From positions 119,903 through 183,902 of the forward strand of contig CABIWJ010000007.1 of assembly GCA_902362455.1 (NCBI GenBank): a DNA stretch of 64,000 bases, in the 5' to 3' direction. The number at the start of each line of letters is the position of its first letter. Within the stretch, counting starts at the first letter, position 1. Below are positions 26,830-35,105 of the stretch, piece after piece. The notes under the pieces were generated by a model. That model saw only the letters and a program-made list of their open reading frames with translations, did not search any database and was not told the DNA's origin. The DNA is from Eubacteriaceae bacterium (GTDB lineage: Bacteria > Bacillota > Clostridia > Lachnospirales > Lachnospiraceae). The position numbers were made by a program, and so were the translations under genes.

Positions 26830-27984
26830 TTGGCAAATAGAATGAATACTAGTAGAGACACAAAAAAGAACATAAGAAAAACCAGAAGTGGAGAATATTT
26901 TGACTATAGCCTGCTTTTTATAACCATATTTATGATGGGTTTCGGACTTGTAATGTTATATAGTGCAAGTTCTTATGAAGCATCAATGGAGTTTGGTGAC
27001 TCTAAATACTATGTAATAAGCCAGATTAAGGCAGCAGTTATCGGAGTTATCCTTATGGTAGTAGTTATTAAATTTGACTATCATATTTTTAAGAAACCGT
27101 TAGTTGCATTAGCTGCATATTTTGGTTCAATTCTAATGGCTATGATGGTTCTTTCACCAATAGGTATAAGTGCGAATGGTGCATCAAGGTGGATATCAAT
27201 TGCAGGCTTCTCAATTCAGGTATGTGAAGTTGTAAAGATAGGTGTCATTGTATTTATGGCATTTGTTATAGAAAAGAAGGCGAAAAAACTTAAGAATATC
27301 GGAACATTTCTATTGTGCATGGTATTCATAGGAATATCTGCAGGTGTTATAGCACTTATTACAAAAGACCTTAGCTCAGCTATTATTGTAGCTGGAATCG
27401 GTGTGGTTATGTTATTTGTGGCATGTCCTAGAATATCATATTTCGTAATTATGATAGGTGCCGGAGTGGCAGCTGTCGCTGGAGCGATAATGATTGAACC
27501 ATTCAGATTTGAAAGAATCAGAGTATGGTTAAATCCTGAGAAATTCGCAGATGAGGGTGGATTTCAGGTATTACAGTCATTATATTCACTGGGTTCAGGC
27601 GGCCTGTTTGGTAAAGGACTTGGAAATGGTATCCAGAAGCTTGGATATGTACCAGAGGCACAAAATGATATGATATTTACGGTTATATGTGAGGAATTAG
27701 GTGTTATCGGTGGAATAGCGGTAATATTAATGTTCATCTTTATGATATGGAGGTTTATGATAGTTGCTAATAATGCACCTGATTTATTTGGCTCAATGTT
27801 AGTAGTCGGTGTTATGGCACATATTTCGATACAGACAGTTATGAATATAGCCGTTGTTACTAACTCAATGCCTAATACAGGTGTAACGTTACCATTCATG
27901 AGTTATGGTGGATCGTCGATATTGTGTCTGCTAATTGAAATAGGTATTGTGCTTGCTGTATCTAAACGTATTAAATTTGAGTAA
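26830..27984 (+). CDS. ftsW: FtsW/SpoVE-type SEDS peptidoglycan polymerase
   Basis: SEDS proteins polymerise lipid II and pair with class B PBPs. A basic N-terminus is followed by about ten membrane spans. Family features include the opening YSASSYEA, GANGASRWI, a large extracellular loop with EAQNDMIFTVICEELG, and the C-terminal PFMSYGGSS. It starts with TTG at 26830 behind AAGGAGAG. Because both a division PBP and SpoVD are upstream, it could serve septation, cortex synthesis or both; the sequence alone does not decide. Confidence 0.92.
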   Translation: MANRMNTSRDTKKNIRKTRSGEYFDYSLLFITIFMMGFGLVMLYSASSYEASMEFGDSKYYVISQIKAAVIGVILMVVVIKFDYHIFKKPLVALAAYFGSILMAMMVLSPIGISANGASRWISIAGFSIQVCEVVKIGVIVFMAFVIEKKAKKLKNIGTFLLCMVFIGISAGVIALITKDLSSAIIVAGIGVVMLFVACPRISYFVIMIGAGVAAVAGAIMIEPFRFERIRVWLNPEKFADEGGFQVLQSLYSLGSGGLFGKGLGNGIQKLGYVPEAQNDMIFTVICEELGVIGGIAVILMFIFMIWRFMIVANNAPDLFGSMLVVGVMAHISIQTVMNIAVVTNSMPNTGVTLPFMSYGGSSILCLLIEIGIVLAVSKRIKFE

Positions 27985-28046
27985 AGGATATCACATAGTT
28001 AATACAGATGCATATAATACATAAAGGCAGAATAGTTGGTGTCGTT

Positions 28047-29318
28047 ATGTATTATAGAGTCGGAAAGACTTATGGTCTATCAGGTGAGATCACGGTTCAG
28101 GGTTCAAAAAATGAAGCATTACCTGTTATTGCAGCTGCTATCTTAAATAAAGGAAGGACAGTTATGAGAAATTGTCCGGACATATCAGATGTAAGAATTA
28201 TGCTTAAAATATTAAAGCATTTAGGCTGTAATTATAAGTTTGAAAATAATATATTAGAATTAGACAGCGACAAAATTAATGTATCTGACATACCGAAAGA
28301 AGATGTTACTAAATTAAGGTCATCAATAGTGTTAGCAGGTGCATTGCTTAGTAGAAATAATTGGTGTAAAATTTCATATCCCGGAGGCTGTAATATCGGT
28401 CTTAGAAAAATAGATGTCCATATAGATATTTTACGAAAAATGGGATATGAAATAGATGAAAATGAAGAAACATCTGAATTAATCTGCGGGGGCAGAGTTA
28501 ATGGAGATAACCATATAAGGCTCAGGGTAAGAAGTGTAGGTGCTACGGAGAATGGAATTCTTGCAGCAGTTCTATCGGATGGATATTGCGTAACATTTTC
28601 TAATGTGTCTAAAGAGCCAGAGATTGTTAATCTGTGTAAAGCCTTGATTAAAATGGGGGCTGATATCACAGGTGCAGGAACAGATGAGATAGTAGTAAAG
28701 GGTGTAAAAAGTCTTAGAGATACCACCATAGATATAAGTTGTGACAGAATAGTATGTGGAACTTATTTAGCAGCAGTTACAGCAGTAGGCGGAGAAGTCA
28801 GACTGTTAAATGTAAATAAGAATTTTGATAAATCGATATTAAATGAACTTGAAAAGTTCGGAATGAAATATAAAATTAGTAATGATGAAATGTGGGTTAG
28901 TAAGACCTGCAAAGATTATAAGTCAGAAAGAGATATAATTATATCCACATCTGCATATCCGGGTTTTCCAACTGATATGCAATCGCAGATGATGACATTG
29001 CTATCACGAAGAAAAGGAAGTGGAATAATTATTGAAAATATATTTGAAAACAGATTTGGCACAGCTAAAATGTTAAATAAAATGGGAGCTGACATTAAGA
29101 TAATTGGCGACAGAATAGCATTGATTAATGGTGTTGATAAATTATATGGTGAAAAAGTAGAGGCAACTGATTTAAGAGGTGGTGCTTCACTTATTATTGC
29201 AGGAATGATTGCAGAAAATCATACCATAATAGAAAATGCTGAATTTATTAAAAGAGGGTATGAGTCAATCGAAAGAGACTTAGGAAAATTAGGGGCCGAT
29301 ATTGAGCTTATGGATTAA
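28047..29318 (+). CDS. murA: MurA, UDP-GlcNAc 1-carboxyvinyltransferase
   Basis: MurA transfers enolpyruvate from PEP to UDP-GlcNAc, the first committed step of peptidoglycan synthesis. The EPSP-synthase-like fold is marked by VQGSKNEALP near the N-terminus, the active-site loop PGGCNIG, and DLRGGASLIIAGM near the C-terminus. With ATG at 28047 the catalytic Cys falls at residue 115, matching E. coli numbering, which supports this start over an ATG at 28008. Neither has a well-spaced ribosome site, so the start remains uncertain. It lies between ftsW and divIB. Confidence 0.92.
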   Translation: MYYRVGKTYGLSGEITVQGSKNEALPVIAAAILNKGRTVMRNCPDISDVRIMLKILKHLGCNYKFENNILELDSDKINVSDIPKEDVTKLRSSIVLAGALLSRNNWCKISYPGGCNIGLRKIDVHIDILRKMGYEIDENEETSELICGGRVNGDNHIRLRVRSVGATENGILAAVLSDGYCVTFSNVSKEPEIVNLCKALIKMGADITGAGTDEIVVKGVKSLRDTTIDISCDRIVCGTYLAAVTAVGGEVRLLNVNKNFDKSILNELEKFGMKYKISNDEMWVSKTCKDYKSERDIIISTSAYPGFPTDMQSQMMTLLSRRKGSGIIIENIFENRFGTAKMLNKMGADIKIIGDRIALINGVDKLYGEKVEATDLRGGASLIIAGMIAENHTIIENAEFIKRGYESIERDLGKLGADIELMD

Positions 29319-29355
29319 ACGGGATATTTAGGATACACTTCGGAATGGAGAAAAA

Positions 29356-30072
29356 ATGAGTAGAAAGAAAATTATAATATTGATAGCAACAATCTTTTTA
29401 ATAATCTGTGGTATTGCAGGAGTTTTTGCAATGCAGAGAATAAGCGAGAAAAATATTATTATTGAGGGAAATGAGAAATATACCAAAGAAGAAATGATAA
29501 GTTTTATATTCAGGTCAGACTGGGACAGAAACCCGTTTGTACTTTATTATAAGACAAAATTCAGCAAACAGAAGGTAATTCCCTTCGTGGATGAATATGA
29601 TGTGAAGATAACATCATTGAATAGCGTAAAGATTACCATATATGAAAAGAAAATAATCGGTTATGTTAATTATATGGGCAGCAATATGTATTTTGATAAA
29701 GATGGAACAATTGTCGAAAGTTCTACAGAGGTTATTGAAGGAATACCTAAGATAACAGGTTTAAACTTCGACAGTATAATTCTTTATGAGACATTGCCGG
29801 TAGGAAGTGATAAAGTATTCAGACTTATACTTGATACAACCCAGATATTACAGAAATATAGAATAGCAGTGGACAAGATATACATATCAGATAATAAAGA
29901 AGTTACACTTTACATAGAACAAATTAAAGTCGAATTAGGAACAGGCGAGGATATGAATGACAAAATCAGAAGCCTTAATGATATGCTGCCTAATCTTCAG
30001 GGACTAAGCGGCACACTCGATATAAAGAAATATAATACTAATAATGATGGATATACATTTAAAAAATCATAA
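29356..30072 (+). CDS. divIB: DivIB/FtsQ division protein
   Basis: This bitopic division protein has a short basic cytoplasmic tail, one membrane span (about 5-26) and an extracellular POTRA domain that begins ISEKNIIIEGNEKYTKEEM, followed by the beta domain. FtsQ/DivIB joins FtsL and DivIC in the divisome. It is placed just before ftsZ, the conserved position. The 238-residue length is at the short end of the family. CGGAATGGAG precedes the ATG. Confidence 0.88.
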   Translation: MSRKKIIILIATIFLIICGIAGVFAMQRISEKNIIIEGNEKYTKEEMISFIFRSDWDRNPFVLYYKTKFSKQKVIPFVDEYDVKITSLNSVKITIYEKKIIGYVNYMGSNMYFDKDGTIVESSTEVIEGIPKITGLNFDSIILYETLPVGSDKVFRLILDTTQILQKYRIAVDKIYISDNKEVTLYIEQIKVELGTGEDMNDKIRSLNDMLPNLQGLSGTLDIKKYNTNNDGYTFKKS

Positions 30073-30242
30073 AATTATATTTTGACAAATTACCCGCCTA
30101 AATGGTTTGTTAAGTGATTATGTAAAGAAGTCAATATCTGGAACTTATGGTATTTATATATGCAGGTTTACTATATACATATAAAAATTTGGGATTGTAT
30201 ATAAAAATATGTTAAAAACTTGTTAAAAATAGAAATTTATAG

Positions 30243-30271
30243 TTGATTATTTTTAAAAATGAATATATTAT
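30243..30271 (+). promoter_or_regulatory. Possible ftsZ promoter
   Basis: TTGATT (30243-30248), a 17-bp spacer and TATTAT (30266-30271) make a plausible sigma-A promoter 76 bases before ftsZ. It lies in a 274-base gap that is otherwise AT-rich with no gene. The call rests on consensus match only. Confidence 0.35.
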
Positions 30272-30346
30272 AGAATGAGATGTTTTTTAGAGATTATATC
30301 AAAGAGATTTGAGTAATAATGAATAGTATTAAAGGAGGACAAACTC

Positions 30347-31543
30347 TTGTTAGAAATTACAACAAACGAGGCAGAAGCAGCAGCAAAAATTATTGTAGTA
30401 GGTGTAGGCGGTGCTGGAAATAATGCCGTTAATAGAATGATAGACGAAAATATTGGTGGAGTTGAGTTTATTGGTATCAATACAGATAAACAGGCACTTA
30501 AGTTATGTAAGGCTCCTACAGCATTACAGGTTGGTGAAAAATTAACTAAAGGATTAGGATGTGGAGCAGTTCCTGAAGTTGGTGAGAAAGCAGCAGAAGA
30601 GAACCTTGAAGAGATAGCACAGGCACTCAAAGGTGCAGATATGGTATTTGTTACATGCGGTATGGGTGGTGGAACAGGTACAGGTGCTGCACCAGTTGTA
30701 GCTAAAGTAGCTAAAGAACAGGGCATCTTAACTGTCGGTGTTGTTACAAAACCATTTAGATTTGAAGCAAGAGCAAGGATGAACAATGCACTTGGTGGAA
30801 TAGAAAAATTAAAAGAGAATGTAGATACATTAATCGTCATTCCTAATGATAAACTTTTAGAGATAGTTGATAGAAGAACTACAATGCCGGAAGCACTTAA
30901 GAAAGCAGATGAAGTATTACAGCAAGCAGTTCAGGGAATCACAGATTTAATTAATGTTCCTGCACTTATTAACCTTGATTTTGCAGACGTTCAGACTGTT
31001 ATGAAAGACAAGGGTGTTGCTCATATCGGTATCGGTGTTGCTAAGGGAGACGACAAGGCAAATGAAGCAGTTCAGATAGCTGTTACCAGTCCACTTCTAG
31101 AGACAACTATTGCGGGTGCTTCTCACGTAATTATCAATATATCAGGTGATATAAGCCTTGCAGAAGCAAATGAAGCAGCAAGCTATGTTCAGGACTTAAC
31201 AGGTGAAGATGCAGAGATTATCTTCGGTGCAAGATATGATGATACATATCCTGATGAATGTACAATTACAGTAATTGCTACAGGACTTGAAGAGAATAAT
31301 AAGCCTGCATTTGGTTCAACATCAAGAAGTTCAGCTTCAAGAACTACATTTGATTATAAGAAACCATCTGTAAAACCTATTGTACCAAAGACAGAGTTCA
31401 GATATAATTCACAGGCAGGAAGTACAACATCAAGACCACAGTCTACATATACAAGACCACAGCAGCCTATTACTCCAAAGCCAGCAGAAGATAAGGGTGG
31501 AATTAACATACCTGAATTTCTTAAGAAGAATAGAAACAACTAA
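30347..31543 (+). CDS. ftsZ: FtsZ, tubulin-like division GTPase
   Basis: FtsZ polymerises into the Z ring that organises septation. The N-terminal GTPase domain shows [13 protein letters not shown], the tubulin signature [10 protein letters not shown] and the T7-loop region [12 protein letters not shown] linker of about 70 residues rich in Ser, Thr and Pro leads to the conserved C-terminal peptide [13 protein letters not shown], which binds FtsA/SepF. It starts with TTG at 30347 behind AAAGGAGG (30331-30338). A terminator follows the stop. Confidence 0.97.
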   Translation: MLEITTNEAEAAAKIIVVGVGGAGNNAVNRMIDENIGGVEFIGINTDKQALKLCKAPTALQVGEKLTKGLGCGAVPEVGEKAAEENLEEIAQALKGADMVFVTCGMGGGTGTGAAPVVAKVAKEQGILTVGVVTKPFRFEARARMNNALGGIEKLKENVDTLIVIPNDKLLEIVDRRTTMPEALKKADEVLQQAVQGITDLINVPALINLDFADVQTVMKDKGVAHIGIGVAKGDDKANEAVQIAVTSPLLETTIAGASHVIINISGDISLAEANEAASYVQDLTGEDAEIIFGARYDDTYPDECTITVIATGLEENNKPAFGSTSRSSASRTTFDYKKPSVKPIVPKTEFRYNSQAGSTTSRPQSTYTRPQQPITPKPAEDKGGINIPEFLKKNRNN

Positions 31544-31577
31544 GAAGCTTTAATTTAGAATATAAATAACAATGTAG

Positions 31578-31616
31578 AAGAGTAACATTTATAATTCCTG
31601 AATGTTACTCTTTTTT
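31578..31616 (+). terminator. Terminator after ftsZ
   Basis: AAGAGTAACATT (31578-31589) pairs perfectly with AATGTTACTCTT (31601-31612) and the right arm runs into a T6 tract. Confidence 0.88.
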
Positions 31617-31689
31617 GCTTACTAGGAAATTTCGGCGAAATTGTACTAGTAAGCAAAAAAGCTCCGCGAGGATCGCACTGCGGCGGAGC
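31615..31689. repeat. Paired hairpin element downstream of ftsZ
   Basis: Two stem-loops sit directly behind the terminator. TTGCTTACTAG (31615-31625) pairs with CTAGTAAGCAA (31646-31656) around an inner AATTTC/GAAATT stem. Then GCTCCGC (31661-31667) pairs with GCGGAGC (31683-31689). The second is strikingly GC-rich for this genome. No coding frame is seen. It may belong to a dispersed intergenic hairpin family, but no second identical copy is in the window. Confidence 0.55.
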
Positions 31690-31757
31690 AGAAAATGCTA
31701 AATTTCTCATATAAATGTGTATAAATAACGTAAAATATGGAAAAAGGTATATAAAAT

Positions 31758-31833
31758 TGTCAAAAGCTGTAGATAAATTATTATGTTTGGTCTACAGCTT
31801 TTGACACACTTTTAAGTCAGGATAATATATAAT
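31758..31833 (+). promoter_or_regulatory. Perfect 16-bp palindrome and promoter region of spoIIGA
   Basis: TGTCAAAAGCTGTAGA (31758-31773) is repeated inverted without mismatch at 31791-31806, separated by 17 bases. The right arm ends in TTGACA (31801-31806), which can act as a -35 box with TAATAT (31823-31828) 16 bp downstream. The outer TGTCAAA of each arm resembles the Spo0A box TGTCGAA. Spo0A~P control of spoIIG is well known in Bacillus; that it applies here is inference. There is no T-tract for a terminator. Confidence 0.5.
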
Positions 31834-31859
31834 ACACTTTGTCAGAACGGAGAAAAAAT

Positions 31860-32732
31860 ATGAATGACAGGGTGTATATAGTTTATCTTGATGTTTTTTT
31901 TATGATTAACTTCATAATGGATTATATGATAATCCTTATAACATCAAGGATAGCGAAAGTAAAGAAAAAAAGAATAAGACAATTAGCCGGAGCAGGCTGT
32001 GGCGCTTTATACAGTGTTATCGTTATAAAACCACTTACTAACCACTTATTTAAAATAACGCTTGTTAATATTTTGATTGCAGCTGTGATGGTACTTATTT
32101 CATTTGGATTTACGAGTGCTTCTGTATACATTAAAAATGTATTTCTATTATTTGTTGTTTCATTTACAATGTCGGGAATAATTAATTATCTGTATTATTC
32201 CACTGTTATCGGAAAATATGTAAGAAACGTATTAAGTGGTAATTCTAATAAGGTTGTAAATGCAAGAAAATTTATATTGGTATCTGTACTGGCATACATT
32301 CTGCTTAGTGCAATTGTAAGAATTATCTTTAGCGTCAGAAAAGATATGGAATTATATTATGATGTAAAGATTACATTTAGAGGTAAATCTGTTGTAGTAC
32401 GGGGACTATATGATACCGGAAATGGACTTACCGAACCTGTAAGCGGGAAAATGGTACATATAGCAGAATATAAAATACTAAAGCCTTTACTGGAGGGAGA
32501 TGAAAAAGCAAAAGAAAATATTTACGTAATTCCATTTCATTCGATAGGTGAAGAAGATGGAATAATGTACGGAATAAGAATGGATGAAATGGTCGTATTA
32601 GTCGATGATGAACCTAAATTCTTATATAACCCCATAATTGGAATATACACAGGAAATGTATCTAAACGGGGAAATTATTCCGTTATCCTTAACAGGGAAA
32701 CATTTGACGGCATAAATGATAATAAATGTTAA
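31860..32732 (+). CDS. spoIIGA: SpoIIGA, membrane aspartic protease that activates pro-sigma-E
   Basis: SpoIIGA is embedded in the asymmetric septum and cleaves pro-sigma-E in the mother cell. The N-terminal half has about five hydrophobic spans, and the C-terminal cytoplasmic half is a retropepsin-like domain with the catalytic Asp in YDTGNGLTEP. ATG at 31860 follows CGGAGA with 6-nt spacing; an upstream in-frame TTG at 31839 is less likely. Its substrate gene sigE follows 81 nt downstream, the classic spoIIG operon order. Confidence 0.93.
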   Translation: MNDRVYIVYLDVFFMINFIMDYMIILITSRIAKVKKKRIRQLAGAGCGALYSVIVIKPLTNHLFKITLVNILIAAVMVLISFGFTSASVYIKNVFLLFVVSFTMSGIINYLYYSTVIGKYVRNVLSGNSNKVVNARKFILVSVLAYILLSAIVRIIFSVRKDMELYYDVKITFRGKSVVVRGLYDTGNGLTEPVSGKMVHIAEYKILKPLLEGDEKAKENIYVIPFHSIGEEDGIMYGIRMDEMVVLVDDEPKFLYNPIIGIYTGNVSKRGNYSVILNRETFDGINDNKC

Positions 32733-32813
32733 GTATCAGTTTAGAATATTAAATGCCGTATATAATATCGAAACAGATATTATTGAAAAGTTAGAAAGCA
32801 GGGGAGAATTGCA

Positions 32814-33554
32814 ATGGTCATAAAAGTATCTATTCCAAATAGGTTACAGTTCAAAGTTATACCTGGCATTAGAAATGTTTTGTTCGCAAAGCGAGGGGAT
32901 ATTCACTATATAGGAGGCGCTGATGTGCTTCCACCACCATTAGAAGCTGAAGAAGAGCAGATGGTAATTGAAAAACTTTCTACAGAGGAGGGAACGCAGG
33001 CAAAAGCCACATTAATTGAGAGAAATTTACGATTAGTGGTATATATTGCTAAAAAATTTGATAACACAGGTGTCGGCGTGGAAGATTTAATTTCCATTGG
33101 TACCATCGGACTTATTAAATCTATTAATACGTTTAATCCGGATAAAAATATTAAATTAGCTACATATGCATCAAGGTGCATTGAAAATGAGATATTAATG
33201 TATCTTAGAAGAAACAGCAAAACGAAAATGGAAGTGTCTATTGACGAGCCACTTAATGTGGACTGGGATGGGAATGAGTTATTGTTATCAGACGTTCTTG
33301 GCACAGATGAGGACGTTATATATAAAGACATCGAAGACGAAGTAGAAAGAAAACTTCTTATTAAGGCAGTTTCTAAACTTAATAAAAGAGAAAGAGCCAT
33401 AATAGAGTTAAGATTTGGACTTAATAACGAAAATGGAGAAGAACTGACACAGAAAGAGGTAGCCGATATGTTAGGCATCTCACAATCATATATTTCCAGA
33501 CTTGAGAAGAAGATAATTGGAAGACTTAAGAAGGAAATGGTAAAGTGTTATTAG
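32814..33554 (+). CDS. sigE: Sigma-E precursor, early mother-cell sporulation sigma factor
   Basis: This sigma-70 family factor directs early mother-cell gene expression. The first 30 or so residues form the pro-sequence, ending near [12 protein letters not shown], just as in pro-sigma-E. Region 2 ([32 protein letters not shown]) and the region 4 helix-turn-helix ([20 protein letters not shown]) are clear. It is encoded right after its processing protease. GGGGAG precedes the ATG and a terminator follows. sigG, its neighbour in Bacillus, lies 9 kb further on. Confidence 0.94.
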   Translation: MVIKVSIPNRLQFKVIPGIRNVLFAKRGDIHYIGGADVLPPPLEAEEEQMVIEKLSTEEGTQAKATLIERNLRLVVYIAKKFDNTGVGVEDLISIGTIGLIKSINTFNPDKNIKLATYASRCIENEILMYLRRNSKTKMEVSIDEPLNVDWDGNELLLSDVLGTDEDVIYKDIEDEVERKLLIKAVSKLNKRERAIIELRFGLNNENGEELTQKEVADMLGISQSYISRLEKKIIGRLKKEMVKCY

Positions 33555-33586
33555 GAACATAATTTAGAAGAATCATATTAGAAGAG

Positions 33587-33630
33587 AAGGGGCTGTCGCA
33601 TTAAGAAATTAGTGCGATGGTCCCTTTTTC
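33587..33630 (+). terminator. Terminator after sigE
   Basis: AAGGG(G) at 33587-33592 pairs with (T)CCCTT at 33621-33626, with an inner TCGCA/TGCGA stem (33596-33600 and 33613-33617), followed by a T run. Confidence 0.75.
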
Positions 33631-33647
33631 GTTAGGACAAGGCCCTG

Positions 33648-33688
33648 TTCACTACTCATTTTTCGTGTTCCGAAAAATGAGTAGTAAA
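33648..33688. repeat. 15-bp perfect stem-loop
   Basis: ACTACTCATTTTTCG (33651-33665) pairs perfectly with CGAAAAATGAGTAGT (33671-33685) around a 5-base loop, with flanking GTT/AAC extending it. No T-tract follows. It sits 20 bases past the sigE terminator. Function unknown. Confidence 0.6.
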
Positions 33689-33717
33689 CAAAATCATTAC
33701 AACAAGGAGATGTCCAA

Positions 33718-33768
33718 ATGGACAATAATAGTTTATCACGCCTAAAATATTTAAAATTATTCAGATAA
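33718..33768 (+). CDS. Possible 16-residue leader peptide
   Basis: AAGGAG lies 8-9 nt before an ATG at 33718, which opens a 16-codon frame reading MDNNSLSRLKYLKLFR. Its stop codon falls inside the left arm of a hairpin (ATAAGAGAT 33765-33773 with ATCTCTTAT 33802-33810). A good ribosome site plus a hairpin at the stop is the layout of a leader peptide, but this may be chance. No long gene follows until sbcD at 33993. Confidence 0.3.
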   Translation: MDNNSLSRLKYLKLFR

Positions 33769-33870
33769 GAGATGAAATATGGTATACTATATAGTAGTTT
33801 TATCTCTTATTTGGTGGCATTGATATACAAATGTTTGAATTTATTGCGATAATAGCTTGAGTTAAGTGTA

Positions 33871-33996
33871 TTGGCAGATAATATATATAATCTTACAAAG
33901 AGCAAAAACACCGATGACAAATTAGCAATTTATTATGAATATTTAACATTTATATATTACACAACAAAAATAATTAAGGAAAGGTATTTCAAATGA
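33871..33996 (+). CDS. Possible 41-residue ORF overlapping sbcD start
   Basis: A TTG at 33871 opens 41 codons that end in ATGA, overlapping the sbcD start by 4 nt, which suggests translational coupling. The residues (Asp/Lys-rich start, then a Tyr/Ile-rich stretch) look protein-like but match nothing I know, and there is no strong ribosome site before the TTG. It may be the remains of a longer gene. The 33811-33870 stretch shows nothing else. Confidence 0.3.
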   Translation: MADNIYNLTKSKNTDDKLAIYYEYLTFIYYTTKIIKERYFK

Positions 33997-35105
33997 GAAT
34001 TTTACATCTGGCAGATTTACACATCGGGAAGAAAGTTCATAGTTACAGTATGTTAGAAGAACAAAGACATATACTGTGCGAAGAGACTATGTACGTAATT
34101 AGAGACAATAATATTGAAGTGGTGCTGATAGCGGGAGACATATATGATACACCTATGCCATCAGGACAGGCGGTCGAGTTATTTGATGAATTTCTGACAT
34201 TACTTAATGAGTTAAATATAAAAGTATATATAATTCCAGGCAATCACGATTCAGCGGAGAGAATGTCATTTGCATCCGATATACTTAAGAACAATTCCAT
34301 ATATATTTCTAAACCACTTAATTATGATGTAGATAATGCAAGGCTTGAAAGCTACGAATTATGCGATGAATATGGCAAGGTAAATATATACTTAATGCCG
34401 TATTTACGAAGTGGAAATGTAAAAGAAATCATAGATAATACAGATATAGATAGGAACGAAAGAAATATATTAGTTGCACATCAGTTTGTAAGTTGTATAG
34501 GATATGAAAATGAATTATCAGATTCAGAAGTTATAAGTGTTGGTGGCGTAGATAATATAGACGTGGGAATATTTGATGAATTTGACTATGTTGCATTAGG
34601 ACATCTGCATGCACCACAGCATATAGGCAGAGAAACGGTAAGATATGCAGGTTCTATTCTAAAATATTCATTTTCGGAAACTGACCAGAAGAAATCATTT
34701 ACTATAATTGATTTTAGGGAAAAGGAAAATATCAGTATAGAAAAGATACCAGTTGTTCCAATAAATGATACGAGAAAAATAAAAGGTCCTATAAATAAAT
34801 TGTTATCAGAAGATATTTACAAAGATGGAAATGTAAATGACTATATTCAGGCAACGATTACTGATGAGGACGAAGTATTTGATGCGATGAGGAGGCTTAA
34901 AGAAGTATATGTCAACCTGCTTAAGTTAGATTTTGATAATTCAAGAACAAGGGCACATAACAAAGTAGAGAATATTGATAACGTCGAGAAAAAAGATGAA
35001 TTAACTTTATTTAAAGAATTCTTTAAAAACAGAACGGATATGGAACTTACAGAAGATGAAGAAAAAGTAATGATCGATATAATTAATGGAGTGAATAAAG
35101 TATGA
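33993..35105 (+). CDS. sbcD: SbcD, Mre11-like nuclease subunit
   Basis: SbcD is the metallophosphoesterase nuclease of the SbcCD complex that opens DNA hairpins and processes blocked ends. The five phosphoesterase motifs are visible: DLHIGK, GDIYDT, GNHDSAERM, the AHQFV segment and GHLHAPQ. A C-terminal capping domain and SbcC-binding region complete the usual length of about 370 residues. AAGGAAAGG precedes the ATG, and the last four bases overlap sbcC, so the two subunits are coupled. Confidence 0.94.
   Translation: MRILHLADLHIGKKVHSYSMLEEQRHILCEETMYVIRDNNIEVVLIAGDIYDTPMPSGQAVELFDEFLTLLNELNIKVYIIPGNHDSAERMSFASDILKNNSIYISKPLNYDVDNARLESYELCDEYGKVNIYLMPYLRSGNVKEIIDNTDIDRNERNILVAHQFVSCIGYENELSDSEVISVGGVDNIDVGIFDEFDYVALGHLHAPQHIGRETVRYAGSILKYSFSETDQKKSFTIIDFREKENISIEKIPVVPINDTRKIKGPINKLLSEDIYKDGNVNDYIQATITDEDEVFDAMRRLKEVYVNLLKLDFDNSRTRAHNKVENIDNVEKKDELTLFKEFFKNRTDMELTEDEEKVMIDIINGVNKV

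Noticed and set aside
28008..28046. Upstream ATG as the murA start
   Set aside because: It adds 13 unconserved residues; starting at 28047 places the catalytic Cys at the family's usual position 115.
30268..30840. 190-residue minus-strand frame over the start of ftsZ
   Set aside because: Shadow of the conserved FtsZ GTPase domain; no family resemblance and no ribosome site.
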